Positions 42,921 through 55,009 of a stretch of 64,000 nt of DNA are shown here, piece after piece. The DNA is taken from NCBI GenBank assembly GCA_963281255.1, contig OY725489.1, forward strand, positions 4,650,001 to 4,714,000, given 5' to 3'. How positions within the stretch are numbered: the first letter of the stretch is position 1; every line of letters begins with the position of its first letter. The notes under the pieces were generated by a model. The model was not told the origin of the DNA. It did not search any database and was given only the letters and a program-made list of their open reading frames with translations. This DNA is from Aphrocallistes beatrix (taxonomy: Eukaryota > Porifera > Hexactinellida > Sceptrulophora > Aphrocallistidae). Position numbers and translations under genes: made by a program.

Positions 42921-44135
42921 GGTTGGTGTTTCCTATGCGAAACTTGTTTTTTATTAAAAATGTGCCCAAATTGCTTTTATATCATTTTTAGATCTTTATA
43001 GGGGTTCTAAACAATAATCCCGATTTTTGTAACTCCAGCCCCAATATTTCGCCACTTTGAGCCACTTGTATCACCTGGTGTCGCTCTAAAAACGACACAT
43101 TTTAAATGCAAATGTCCCACAGCTCTAACTTCTTTAAACAGTGCCAGATCATCTTTTTAATGCTGAATTCATGCTCAGCACTAGATTTCCAGCAATTTGA
43201 TATGTGTATTGACCATATTTGGGAACATTTTTGTTTGACCGTGCCTAGCAACGGCCAGGAATTTTTTAGCATTCCTCACCGTTGCTAGGAAAATGCAACC
43301 AAAAATATTTCCAAATATGGTCAATATATATACCAAATTGCTGGAAATTTAGTGCTGAGTACGAATTCAGTTATAAAATAACGACCTGGCATAGTCAAAT
43401 AAAGTTATAGGTATGGGATTTCGGCGGAAACTATCGGACATGGTCATTTTTGGGCCCCCAGTGATGACTGTCAACTTTTTCACACTTTTGAAGGTGTCAT
43501 GATGTGAAAATATTTGATATGTCATATTTTGAAGTTAAGTACTACTATAAGTTGTTGATTGAGGATGTTTTGATGTTATATATTATCAGAATACCGTAAA
43601 ACAAATGGAAATCAAGCCTTTCCGAAGAAAATTGCTTTGTAACCTGTTTTTAGCACTTAAAAAAATCAATTTTACAAAGGAGGAATCTCTAGTTACAAAG
43701 GTCGTAGAGTTAAAAACTCGACGGTTTTAGAAAGATCTCGTCACGTAGCACAAAATGATAGAGACAGTTTTTTGATATTCTACTTTAGAAAAAAGTTAAA
43801 ATATTTTTCCTTACGAAAATCTGCCTCTAAATTTTGTATAAACGAAATTTGAAAGAAAAAGTTATTTGGGTTAAAATTGAAAATTCTATTCCTATTATTT
43901 TCTTTATTCAACCATTTTGTGTAAGAATAATTGAGTAAAAGAGGCATAAGGCATTGAAGTTTCCTTGAATGTCCTCTATAAATTAGGTCATTTGGGGAAA
44001 AAAAATTTTTCTCTTACTTCTTGGGCTCCCGAAAAGTGTATTTTTGCAGATAACTCATCGAGAATAGTTTCCACAAAAAGTTTCAGGAGAAAATAAAGAA
44101 AACTTTTAAAGTTAGTTCTGGAAGAAACACCAACC
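42921..44135. mobile_element. TTAA-flanked element, 1.2 kb, inside the LINE
   Basis: Ends GGTTGGTGTTTC and GAAACACCAACC are 12-bp inverted repeats, flanked by TTAA at 42,917-42,920 and 44,136-44,139. No coding capacity. It contains a palindrome at about 43,140-43,400. piggyBac- or Kolobok-type by target site. Confidence 0.9.
43140..43400. repeat. Foldback palindrome, relative of 57,778-58,975
   Basis: Inverted arms share CCAGCAATTTGATAT, TATTGACCATATTTGG and CCTAGCAACGG around GGAATTTTTTAGCATTCCTC. The same core words occur in the larger palindrome at 57,778-58,975. Confidence 0.75.
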
Positions 44136-44539
44136 TTAACAAGAGTTTCACAGACTTCCCTAGAGAGATACTTTCTAATACACCTGATGTTATAGATTTA
44201 GTAGAAGCAGGAGGAGGCAGCTTTGCTGACCTGAGTAGACATTGAGAGGGTATTGTCGAGCCAAGTTCCAAGATTCCGTACTTCTTTAGAAGAAGAGATT
44301 CTCGACTCACCACCAACAGGGATACTATCAGTTTGAACCTTACTAGATAGTTGTTGACGAGTCGCTATTATAATGAACTCAGTCTTGGTGTCATTGATAA
44401 GCAACTTGTTGGTGAGGAGCCAGGAACGGATCGCAGAGATGCAAGATTGGATGGTGGAGAAAGCAGAATCTTCAGAAGAGATGGAACCAGGTTTAACGCT
44501 TCCGTATACATCCATTGTATTACGTATGAATGGAAAAAT

Positions 44540-45335
44540 GGTTTGTGCTCAATTATTATCAAAAACTGTGATATGTCAACTCGGGTATATCAAAATAGTT
44601 AAAATGAGCGTCTAACATCAGTGACACCACTATTTGAACCCGATTTATTTTTTAAAATTCAAAATCTCCGTTGCTATAGGTAATAATACTTCAACTTTCC
44701 TCGAATTCAACTATTTGGTATCTTAAGAAACTTCATTTGACATCGGATATCTCTTAATTGATATATATCCTTAATTTCGACCGAGCGTTTTTCGTTAAAA
44801 AGTGCGAATTTTTACATTGCCACCTGATTTACTGAATTTATTCAAAATTTAGTATATTTTTTACTTTTTTTACGTATTCATCTAAAACTTTGAAGAGGGT
44901 AATCAAATTTGAAAATCTGTACGGTAATATTTAAAGCATTAGGCTTAGAGCTTATATTATGGCAACATAAAGTTTATAGAATGAACACATTCTGAGAACG
45001 AAATTATAAAAGTTTGTGAGGATTGTCATTTTAACTATAAGTGAAGACCGCATACAACACTAAGTCATTTATCCATGGTTCAAAACAATATTAAATTTAT
45101 ATTCACAATCTAAATTCTATATATATAGCGGTTCAATAATCAATCCAACATGTTATTATATCTGAAAATTTCAAACTTTTCAAATAATTATTCTGCACGA
45201 AAAAGTCAGAATTGTGAAAAATAAACATGTAAGCATTTACCAAAAATTTTTCGGACTCTTACATTCTGATCCATGGTACAATTAAAATCAGTAAAAAGTG
45301 AATACAAACTTCTAATGCGAATATTGTTATCCATA
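44540..45335. other. No gene or repeat recognised
   Basis: AT-rich sequence with no convincing ORF or repeat ends. Confidence 0.45.
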
Positions 45336-45339
45336 GTTT

Positions 45340-45490
45340 AAGGTATGGTTCCATTGAGTTCAGACAGCAAAGACGAAAATGTTGAAAGACCACGAGATTG
45401 AGACGTCATTGCCACGTCTATATAATTAGAAATTTCAGTTTGCACACTCATCCAATTTAGGTCATTGAAGGCTGAGAATAAACAATAGTA
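45340..45490 (+). repeat. R-family fragment (5' part)
   Basis: GGTTCCATTGAGTTCAGA, ...GAGACGTCATTGCCAC and ATAATTAGAAATTTCAGTTT align to the first third of the complete copy at 41,618. The rest is absent. Confidence 0.6.
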
Positions 45491-46039
45491 GGTGTAAATC
45501 AACATGCCCAGAAGCATATACTACCATCCACCAAATCAGTGCGCAAGTTAGGCCTGCCTCCCCAGATGAGCGAAGACCCTACGAGTTGCGTGTTCCCAGT
45601 ATGAGTTGCGATTTGCAAGTTACGACTGATAAATAATAGGGCAGATATTGTTATTTATATTAATTGCTTGAGCCTACGATTGCATCAACATGTGTGGTCT
45701 AGCCCTTCCTTCCAGGTGATGAGATAATATAGGAAATATCATCAACAATTCTCAGAAAAGTGAAGTGTATATAGGAACGCAATAGATAGTTTATGAATAT
45801 TACTGAGAAGCATTCCAATATTGTAAGTAAAACTATCGTTTTATATCTAAAATTGGACATTTGAAAAAAGTATGAATAAACGTAATACAATTTGAGTACA
45901 GCACCAGTAGGGAGATGATCTTATAGCATGGAGGAAGTATCTCGTCCGTATGTATGTATAAATTGGAACTTAATAGTGGAAATGTAACTAATCCTCCATT
46001 AAATTCCTGATCGGTTCCACTAATTTTGGTTACTGAGGT

Positions 46040-46265
46040 CTGGGCTGTATCAACCCATTTTGAGTTGGGAAAATCATATCAATGAGTTGATTATAGCCGT
46101 CATATGAAAATGAATTGTTGAAACCAGTTCATTTAGTACAAATGCATCATTCCGAAAATGAGTGGGCTGTAGACAACTCATTTATTGAAAGAGTTGAATG
46201 AGTTGTGGTCAAGGAATTTCCATGAAAAATGACTTGTTTTTGCCAACTGGTTTGATACAGCCCTG
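46040..46265. mobile_element. hAT-type MITE, 226 bp
   Basis: Ends CTGGGCTGTATCAA and TTTGATACAGCCCTG are inverted repeats. Flanks ACTGAGGT (46,032-46,039) and GCTGAGAT (46,266-46,273) match at 6 of 8 positions, consistent with an older hAT target duplication. Confidence 0.6.
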
Positions 46266-46825
46266 GCTGAGATAATCTGGAAAGGAGTCTTCCGCAAATT
46301 AGGCAATTACAATTATAATTCCGGAAAGTTTCCGTCAAGTTCAACAAATTAGGGACCCAGATTTCAAATAAAATTGACAATTTGGTGATTTTTCCAGTTA
46401 TGTAGATTATAACAGTAAGACAGACATGATTTGAGTGATTATCAACCTTATTATTAACCAGTGTGAGCCCAGGCGCCCAAATGGCGCGTCTGTCGAACAC
46501 AGTGTCCGCAAAGAATCGAAGCGGCTTGTGTTTCTCTAAGTTAAAATGAAGGCCATCAAGTTCTAAACCTTCAAACCAGTTGCTACGTTTTAGGCATTAT
46601 ACGCATTGAAATTAATAACAAACGCTAGTTTAGTCTAGAAATAGATATATTACATCTATTGAACATGTCTAAATTTAGCAACACTCATACACAGACACAC
46701 AACATACAATTACAACTGCAAATGGATAGCTATTAAATAGAGATAGTAAATACGATAAATGTGCTCAAATTACGCATCCAGAAGAAGTAAAATCATAAAA
46801 GTCATTCTACAAAATAAATCTGAAA

Positions 46826-47311
46826 ATGTCTAATAAAATGTTGGGAAAAATGAGTACATATCAACGTGCATGTAACATCTTCCCTAGTGATGATTTCCAG
46901 TTCGTGCCAGGAAAGTTACGAATTGGGGAGTGCAATCAGAACATAATAATTGAGAAGAGAGCCGGTCAAAAGAATATTCACTTGTGCAGATACGTCATCG
47001 AGCACAACTGGAGTGGAGGTGAGAGTAAACAGCTCCAGCTTACATTCCGAACAGAACGAAATACATTGACTACTCATATCCGTCGTAGACGCCATCATTC
47101 TGATTATTGGCTAGACATCTTCGCGTCCTACACTGATTAACAATTCATGCAAGAATTTGGATGTGACCAGTTTCATGCATACAAAGAGCATGTTAAACAA
47201 TATGGTAAAGCTTTCCGTTGGAATCCACCGAAGCTAACATTCGAGCAAAGGGAAGAAAATTCAAGCAACAGTATTTGCCAGCAGATAAAATGCTCGACTA
47301 TCCACAATTAG
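46826..47311 (+). pseudogene. Hypothetical gene, left copy
   Basis: Function unknown. Reads MSNKMLGKMSTYQRACNIFP, then VPGKLRIGECNQNIIIEKRA, THIRRRRHHSDYWLDIFA, a stop at 47,140, and continues in frame as QFMQEFGCDQFHAYKEHVKQ and FRWNPPKLTFEQREENSSNS to 47,310. The copy at 55,466-55,010 reads Glu at that stop position, so the original product was about 160 residues. The protein is basic, with a short Arg-rich stretch; it has no motif I recognise, signal peptide or membrane segment. A host gene fragment or a transposon gene are both possible. Confidence 0.5.
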
Positions 47312-48436
47312 AGATACTCACTTACTTGGAGTAGATTTTGTATGTATGTAACAATCATGTGATTCATTGCTATTACTTTACAACTATGTATTAGTACATA
47401 GTATAACTATTATAATAATAAAGTACTTGTTGATAAATTAGTAATAATATCACTAGACGTACATAATACCATTTGTCTGCTTCATATATTATTATATTGG
47501 ATCTATGATTATATGTAATATTGTAGCACAGTTCTAAAATGAGTGCTGGAGCCCGGCATGGCGCAAGTGGCATGCACAGACCTGAGTATAAAAGACATCA
47601 CTAATTTCCCTGGATTTTCCATGGAATTCGCATTTTAAATCTAGAACATTTTTGAGAGGAGCTTGTAAGTATACTCGAGTGGTTATACGGTAGGGTTGAT
47701 TTGAAATTTGTTGATGTGTCACACAGTAATACTCAACATATTATCTAGAATAAGAAATAAAATATTATATTGATTGCAGATAGTAGATGATAATTGATGA
47801 AATACTACATGCGATAAAAACCATTTTTGGGCAAAACTTTCAAAGTCAATTTACGAGATTTAATAAACGAGGGAGGGGGGCTAGAAAAAAAACATTAATT
47901 AATATGCGTGGGTCAGTTTATTCGGACACCTAGAGTAGACCCATCAGATATTTGCAGCCACAAATGCGACAAATGACTTTGAATACAAGTCGTCATATTC
48001 GGCAAACTTAGCCCTCTTGCAACATCATAGTAGCATAGGAATGTAACAACATTCCATTCTTAAAACTTGTTTGAACCCTATCGAGTGATCCTTCTTGCGA
48101 CTCCACTCGGTCTAAATTTGACAATGATTTGTGAATAGGGTATTTCGTCCAAATTGCAAGATTGCAATAATTTGTTTTGATCCACAGGCACAGGGTCGAG
48201 AGACTTTCTCAGGATAAATGTCATCTATTTCAAATTCATCCCTTTTGGTCTACATAATCACCACAAAAAGCAGCTGAACATGTCCAACCGTGCTCATTTC
48301 CCCAAACAATTATCAAAAGTCACTAGACCATAAATGGCTACAAATTTAGGCGTTTACAATATAATAAACAAAAATAGATAGATAAATATCCTTGATGGTG
48401 TTTGGACTCTAAGAGTACTTTCAACATATTTTATGC

Positions 48437-48637
48437 CAGCGGTTCCCAAACTGGGGTGGATGAACCCGCTAGCGGTGCACGGGACAAGGATTAGAACTGA
48501 ATATTGAGCATTTTTAACAGAATTATTTTTGAAATTATATGCATATTACTCCTAGATCCTGGCATAGGTCCTGGGGTGCACAAAATAATTTTTAGGTGTC
48601 AAGAGGTGCACGAGGTAAAAGGAGTTGGGGACCACTG
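48437..48637. mobile_element. hAT-type MITE, 201 bp, absent from the other arm
   Basis: Ends CAGCGGTTCCCAAACTGGGG and AGTTGGGGACCACTG. Flanks TTTTATGC (48,429-48,436) and TTTTATTC (48,638-48,645) match at 7 of 8. The inverted copy near 53,990-54,020 lacks it, giving an empty site. Confidence 0.88.
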
Positions 48638-49290
48638 TTTTATTCAAACAAAAAGATAATTGGAAAAATTCTAAAAATATCAACATGTGCATGTGTACTG
48701 TATATGGCTAACTATATTTAGAATTCTGTCACCACAATACAAGAAACTACATAGTTCTATTATTAGCATGTGAGGTGGAACAATTATGGGCGCTACAACT
48801 GTATTTAATTTTACCGAGTTACACCAAATCAATATAAGTATGGAAATAATTAAATAGCTATTAATATAAAAAAAATAAAAAGGAATTTTAAAAAAAATTA
48901 TTCAAGAAAGAAATTCTATATCACTGGTTCTATCTGATCTATTAAGTACGAATCAATGAATTCATTATAAGCAAAAAATTTCATCAAGAGGTTTTTCTAT
49001 TAGTAACATCTTCTTCCCGAATTTGAGTTCTGCATTACAAAGTTTTTCGATAAGAAATATTATAAGTAACAATTTAACAGAAGATAAATATCTTTAGAGA
49101 TTTGAGTTTTAAAACCTTTTCAATGGTGTCAAGTTTGTATGAATAAGTTGACAAATCTTTTAACGCTGCCGCTGCCGTTTACTATTCCATTATTTGTGTA
49201 GCACAATAAATTTTCTAGAGCTAGATTATTATTCATCATAGAAAGATTAGAAAAGGGATGGTAAAGAGTTTACTATAAACTTGGGGCTTA

Positions 49291-50055
49291 AGTTATAATT
49301 GAAAGGCACAAAGTGGCACAATTGTGTCGAGAAGTGCCTGATTGAAAATTGTACAGTATTTTTAATAACCCACCAAATTAGTAGCGAAGTGTAAATTTGT
49401 AGTATAATGTGTTTGCGAAGTCTAAGATAGCTTCTAAACTGGCCTCGAAGTGTGTAAAGGTCAAAGAAAATTTCAACTTACAGTACCTCATTAATAATTT
49501 TACATTACTAAAATAACTAGTGAAATAAATAAGATAATTCCCAACCTGTGATATGCTTATCATAGCCCTCTCTATGCTCATCTTTGATAGATTCCAGCTC
49601 CATCGCATGCATCGCAACTGAACTGGGACTCGTGTGAAAAGTGTAGCTGTTTCATAGTAGCTTTTCTCCCGCCACTTGTGGTCGCTCTGGTCAGACATGG
49701 CCGCCCTACTTTTGACGAGGCGTCTGATGGGTAGGCCTCGGGAGGCTTGTAGGTATGCAGGGGTGCGGCTGGGAGAGGTTAATGGGTAGGCAGGGCGGGC
49801 CCACTTGTGGGTAGGTCCCAATCCCGAATCCCATTCCATTTTCACCCGGGATTAGATTTTTGAACCCAGGGATCTATCTCATTCTCTGATATTAACAAAG
49901 CAATGAGGTAGCTCAAATATCAGCTTATCGCATGATACATAATCCTATTTTAAGTTTTTTTTCTTACTCATTTATCAATATGGCAGAGAAAAGGTTATCT
50001 CTAAAATTTGAAGGTGCAGAAATTTGGATACATTATAAAAGATCTAAGTGTGATA
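49291..50055. other. Spacer of the giant inverted repeat; no gene
   Basis: AT-rich with one GC-rich patch at 49,690-49,850, which begins with a satellite A-like unit (GGCCGCCCTACTTTTGACG). The minus ORF spanning it has no recognisable domain. Confidence 0.4.
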
Positions 50056-50059
50056 AATT

Positions 50060-50215
50060 GTCAAACATATGCCAAATGGTGTAAATTGTTCACCAACATC
50101 AGAAGCTGAACGAGTATTTTCATCAGCTGCTTACCTTTGTAATAAGTTGAGGACCAAACTTAATAAATGATGAGTCTATAGATATTCTACATGTCTTATT
50201 CGCATGTGCCTACCT
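50060..50215 (+). pseudogene. hAT C-terminal dimerisation domain fragment
   Basis: Reads CSPTSEAERVFSSAAYLCNK and LRTKLN, then after a frame change ESIDILHVLF. The SEAERVFSSAA...NKLRTKL pattern is the conserved hAT dimerisation region. The rest of the transposase is absent. Confidence 0.7.
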
Positions 50216-50335
50216 ATCTGGGCGCATGTACCTACCTATCTGGGCGCATGAGCCTACCTATCTGGGCGCATGAGCCTACCTATCTGGGCGCATGAGCCTA
50301 CCTATCTGGGCGCATGAGCCTATCTATACAAGAAT
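50195..50335 (+). repeat. 22-bp minisatellite
   Basis: Six near-identical units of TATCTGGGCGCATGAGCC plus TACC; the first two read GTGCC/GTACC. It directly follows the hAT fragment. A partial inverted unit (GCGCAGATAGGTAG) lies at about 50,375. Confidence 0.9.
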
Positions 50336-50339
50336 ATAG

Positions 50340-51499
50340 ATGTCCGACTTGGTCTTGGCCTAGATACGTAGGTGTGCGCAGATAGGTAGAGGTATTAACG
50401 ATGTGAAATTGTTTTGAAGATAATGCAGATAATACACTCGATTAGTAGCCAGGGCGATTATTCTTTATAGAACCTTCAGGCGGATGATTATTTTCTAGCA
50501 CACTACTCATCACAAAAATCCAGGTGCGAAATATTATCCTAGAGGTGTCGTAATTTCCCTCGTGCCGCGTGTCCGACGAAGAGTAACCAAAATGGGGACG
50601 CCACCTCAATTATTCCAGGGTCGCACCGAATAGTTCCATGCCTGGTTAGCTTATTATATTTCGAGGGGGGCTACTATTCGATTTTATGTATACGGTAATT
50701 TATATTTGCATTGAGATAAAATACTAATAATTACTTTCTTTCTTCTCTTCCATCTCCCATGCCCTCCTCCTCCAATAGCATCTTTGAGACATCGAGTAGC
50801 CAAGTGTGTGTTGAACCCGGGAGTAGCAGCCTTTCAGTTGATATAGTATCTTTTGCTGAATGCAGGATCGCGCTTGGTCCTAGCGTACAAAGGTTCGAAA
50901 GCAGCATCGGTAAGGCGATCGTATTGAAGCCAGTCGTAATCTACTCAGCTCTAAACGAATGTTTCTCGCCCTGGGTTCCAAACATACGCACAGGAAATGC
51001 GTAGCTCCTGGATGGATGGAACACAGGAATCTAAAAAGACTGTCCGTGTGAGTCTCGCCAACACATTCAGCTGCAGAATCCATTTCGATCAACGCTTCGA
51101 TAGAAGCACTAGTGTGACTAGTGTGACTATGAAGTAACTTGGGGTAAACATTGGTCCGGCTGCAGCTGGACCTGCCACCAGCCTCAGGAACCACAGGATA
51201 TTACTATTTGTGTTGTAAGAAGCATGCTTTGTGTACCTTAGAAGCATGCTTTGTGTACTTTTTAATATATGGAGGAACCTATGTTCTTGCATGGCAGTAT
51301 CTCAATTATTTTCATTTACAGAATGCATATGACATCCGAACCATTCTTGACCATGGATAATAACATATAACTTCTGAAAATATTTTTACTTTTTCTTCAT
51401 TGGTGGTTGAACCATGGATAAATGATCTAAATTGATTTTTAGCGATTGTATTTGAGTGCTTATTTTAAATAATTTGATTCATCCTAAATATAAATGTAA
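50340..51499. other. Spacer of the giant inverted repeat; no gene called
   Basis: 50,550-51,200 is more GC-rich and has overlapping ORFs of 81 and 104 codons on opposite strands, neither with a recognisable domain. A 22-bp direct duplication (AAGCATGCTTTGTGTACYTT) is at 51,220-51,262. Confidence 0.4.
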
Positions 51500-52099
51500 T
51501 GAAGATCAAGCCCCAAGTTTATAGTAAACACTTTACCATCCCTTTTCTAATCTTTCTATGATGAATAATAAAAATCTAGCTCTAGAAAATTTATTGTGTT
51601 GCACAAATAATGGAATAGTAAACGGCAGCGTTAAATTGTAACTTATAATATTTCTTATCGAAATACTTTATGTAATGCAGATCTCAAATTCGGGAAGATG
51701 TTACTAATAGAAAAACCTCGTGATGAATTTTTTTGCTTATAATGAATTCATTGATTCGTACTTAATAGATCAGATAGAACAAGTGATATAGAATTTCTTT
51801 CTTGAATAATTTTTTAAAATTCCTTTTTATCTTTTTTATATTAATAGCTATTTAATGATAAAATTGATTGAGCAAAAGATATAGCACACTATTATTGTTG
51901 CCATCCGAATATAATAATATTTGATAATATGAACATTGTAGATTCAAATTTGCATTACATTCGGGGATAGTTTGCTTTATATGAAGTAAATTCTATTTAA
52001 CATGACCCTAATATTTCTACTACAGCTCAGATTTCATTAATGTAACCCTAGACACATGACAATTCAGCAATCCTTAGTAGAGAAGCAGAAAGCGATATT

Positions 52100-52185
52100 G
52101 TTTCTTTGATATCCCCAGGCGCCCACCGGGCGGCTCTGTGGACACTTTGTTTCCGCAAGCCGCACAGCGAAGCTAGCTTGTATAC
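52100..52185 (+). repeat. R-family tail fragment
   Basis: CCCCAGGCGCCCACCGGGCG...CGCACAGCGAAGCTAGCTTGT matches only the GC-rich tail of R. It lies inside the block unique to the right arm. Confidence 0.65.
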
Positions 52186-52677
52186 AGTATGTGGTAAAGT
52201 GACATTGACTATCGAAAAAAGAAAAATTTGCGTGACAAATGCCCTCCCACATTCAGAATTTTTATTCAAATTTTGTGGGATTTGAGTTCGATAGTTTGGA
52301 TACTTGCTTGCTATGGTATAGGAATTTAAATTAAATTACAGTCAGGGTCGCTTATTATGGGGACAATAAATTATTTTCATTATTTAGAATATATTACGCC
52401 AAGGCTGGATTCGGTTAACCGCCGTCAATCTATTTTAACTGTTGAGGAAATCTGGACAGTGTCGAACACACGTCTGCGTGATCTTGGAAAACTAGTATTA
52501 TTATAATAAAATTTAATCATATTGTCACACCTTTTTATGTAAACGTATATTTTCTGATTGAAAAGAAATCTCAATGGTTAATAAGCCTGTAATTTATTAA
52601 AAGTAGATTTCGATATTTGCATTTATAAAATAGTAATATCTAAAATTGAATGGTGTAATAGCATATATCAATATGTA

Positions 52678-52848
52678 CAGTCAGGGTCGCTTATTATGAC
52701 AAACTCCCTCTGTGTCCCAATTTGACCGGTTCTATAGAATTTATATTATTTCAATTTTACTATGTATGACTCTCTCTCTCTATTGTTTCTCTATTGTGAA
52801 AATATTTTGGATCCCCATGCGGTTCATAATGATATGCGACCCTGACTG
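52678..52848. mobile_element. MITE with Tc1/mariner- or pogo-type ends, 171 bp
   Basis: Ends CAGTCAGGGTCGCTTATTAT and ATATGCGACCCTGACTG are inverted repeats flanked by TA (52,676-52,677 and 52,849-52,850). A solo copy of the left end, also preceded by TA, is at 52,339. Confidence 0.8.
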
Positions 52849-53050
52849 TATTTTTACAATTTCGATACTATTATTATTGACTGTTTTTGTGGTTCTTTTC
52901 TATCGGTATGTCGACCGATATTTTTAATATAAATAACTCAGTTTCAAATTCTTTCGGGATAGATTGATGCAGAGATATTTAATATAACATAAATGAACAA
53001 ACAAGTATATCATATAAAAAAATGGAAGCCTGCTACAACAGAAACTATAG

Positions 53051-53290
53051 TTATACAGGTTCTACACAGGACTCGAATTCCAAGTCACATTTCCTACAGA
53101 TATAAGGATCATCTCCAACGTCCTTTAGACTGGTATTGACGCATTCACAGTGAAACCATCTCAGGCAGAACTCACAACCTAACCAGTCATCATTCCTCTT
53201 TCCCCCGGTTGGGCAGTCGTGTTGTTCACATTCCTCGCAAACTGTTTCAGAGTCATCAGAGTTAACACTCGTGGAAAGTAATTCTTTCAT
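53051..53290 (-). pseudogene. PHD-finger fragment
   Basis: Minus-strand frame reads CEECEQHDC, WLGCEFCLRWFHCECVN and DDPYICRKCDLEF, a C4HC3 PHD finger. Upstream in another frame is QISRKVYIPADFESSMESS, possibly a preceding exon. C-terminal PHD fingers like this occur in several DNA transposon proteins (for example next to pogo-type or C48 domains), so a transposon origin is favoured. It lies in the block found only in the right arm. Confidence 0.5.
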
Positions 53291-53547
53291 GGCAACAGAT
53301 GAGAGCTCAGTACCAAAACTTAATTGTCAGACCCACTTGACTCCATGCTAGATTCAAAATCAGCAGGAATGTAAACCTTTCGGGAGATCTGCGCTGCGGA
53401 ATGTAAAAATAGTTTCTTGTTCTAAAGAATACATTTTTTGAATTTATTATAACATAATTATTTCCCTACTTATACCTACTGATTCAGTGTAACTCGTTAA
53501 TTAACAACAGCTGTAGTGCCCATAATTGTTCCACCTCACAGACTAAT

Positions 53548-53703
53548 CAGGGCCGGCGCCATCGGGGGGGTGTCCTGGGTGTCTAGACACCCACTGTGTC
53601 TTGTTTTATCATATTGTACAATATATATCCCTCTATAAATGAACACCCACTTTCAGATAAATCCCTCTTAGGACACCCACTGACGATAAAACACGGCGCC
53701 GAC
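53548..53703. mobile_element. hAT-type MITE, about 156 bp, absent from the other arm
   Basis: Ends CAGGGCCGGCGCC and GGCGCCGACC are inverted. Flanks AGACTAAT and ATGCTAAT match at 6 of 8. The left arm at about 48,765 reads straight through (CTATTATTAGCATGTGAGG), an empty site. Confidence 0.75.
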
Positions 53704-54869
53704 CATGCTAATAATAGAACTAGTTTCTTGTAATGCAGTGGTAGAATTCTGAATTTAGCCATGTACCGTACACATGCACATGTTGATATTTTTAGAAATT
53801 TGCTAATTATGGATGATGTTTGCATTTCTCAATTTCTTTCTAACCTAAATTCCAATTACACTTGGTTGTAACGCGTGCTTACATATCTACTATTATGTGT
53901 GCATTGCTATTGTGACATATTGTTGTCTGGGATGGAAAATGGAGCCTTGAATGGGGCACTTCCCAATAACACGCACCCTTATGTGGTATCTAAAAAACCT
54001 TTTTGTTCGCATAAAATATGTTGAAAGTACACTTAGAGTCCAAACACCATCAAGGATATTTATCTATCTATTTTTGTTGATTACTATATTTGTAAACGCG
54101 TAAATTTTCTCGTTGATGTGTAGTCATTTGTATTCTAGTGACTTTTGATCATTATTTGGGAAAAGGAGTACGGATGGACGAGTTCAGCATGCTAAATGTC
54201 TAGTTACTTGGTTCTTGACTCAGATTTTGACATAGTTAGGCAGTGATAATTACTTCAAAAATATTGTACAACTGTCACTAATCGTTATTATTAAATGATG
54301 TAGGTATACAAAATTATAAATATAAATATTGATTTTAGATCCCTTAATTATTCATTAAGAATATCAATAAACCGAGTTGCGTTATTTGTAATTTATAAAG
54401 AGTTTAGTTCAGGGTGTACAAAACCCTCTCGCAATTTTCTCGAGAGTTCCCATAAACCCAAGCACTCTCAAACTTAATCCTATAATTTTAAAATCCTGCT
54501 CCCCTCTGCCTCCGCGCCTGTAGATAATATGATATGTATTACTGTGTGATACATCAACTAATTTCATTCAACCCTCCCGTATAATTTAACCCCCCTCATT
54601 TATTCGGACTACTAGAGTATATTAACAGCTCCTCTCAAAAATTTTCTATATTTATAATGCAAATTCCTTGGAAAGTCCAGGGAAATTACTGATGTCTTTT
54701 AAACTCAGGTCTGTGAACCACTTGCGCCAGACCGGACTCCAGCACTCATTTTATAACTGTGCTACTTTATTATATTGGATCATAGATCCAATATAATAAT
54801 ATATGAAGCAAACAAATGGTATTATATACGTTTAGTGCCATTACTAATTTATCAACAAGTACTTTATTA

Positions 54870-54912
54870 TTAAATTAGTAATATTATTATTATTATTATT
54901 ATTATTATCAAT
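54870..54912 (+). repeat. (ATT)n microsatellite
   Basis: About 11-12 TTA/ATT units in the right arm, absent or short in the left arm (near 47,400). Confidence 0.8.
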
Positions 54913-55009
54913 GAATCACATGATTGTTACATACATAGTGCATGATTGTTGCATATACAAAGTCTACTACAAGTAAGTGAGTATCTCTAATTGTGGATAG
55001 TCGAGCATT

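Larger units (their letters stand above)
42258..44535 (-). mobile_element. LINE 3' half (CR1/L2-like), split by a TTAA element
   Basis: Minus-strand reverse transcriptase C-terminal part: VYGSVKPGS at the 5' end (just past the YADD box, so 5'-truncated), CISAIRSWLLTNKLLINDTK, then, across an inserted 1.2-kb element, SLITSRLDYCNSFLYG, LQRVQNSAARLIYN, LHWLHAKHRILSKIF, TYKAIHSLAPDYI and PVEWNLLPPSVR, stop at 42,439. The 3' UTR ends with the L2/CR1-like GTACAGCGCACTTGA...GGTATATAAATGTATAAT and an (ATT)n tail at 42,258-42,275. With the insert removed at TTAA, the frame reads CETLVNSLITSRLDYCNS without a break. Confidence 0.88.
46270..49290 (+). repeat. Left arm of a giant inverted repeat
   Basis: Matches 51,500-55,950 in inverted orientation, in the same order: R-family fragment (46,290-46,530 against 55,725-55,930), hypothetical gene (46,826 against 55,466), a block with GTCTGGCGCAAGTGG-like words (47,530-47,660 against 54,620-54,770), AAATAGATAGATAAATATCC (48,372 against 54,053), and an inner block ending GTTTACTATAAACTTGGGGC-type sequence at 49,290 against 51,505. 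Identity looks about 80-85% by eye, with indels. Confidence 0.85.

Noticed and set aside
50195-50335. CRISPR-like 22-bp repeats
   Set aside because: Head-to-tail minisatellite without spacers.
50759-51194. Overlapping ORFs of 81 (plus) and 104 (minus) codons in a GC-richer patch
   Set aside because: No recognisable domain on either strand and no sign which would be real; left uncalled.
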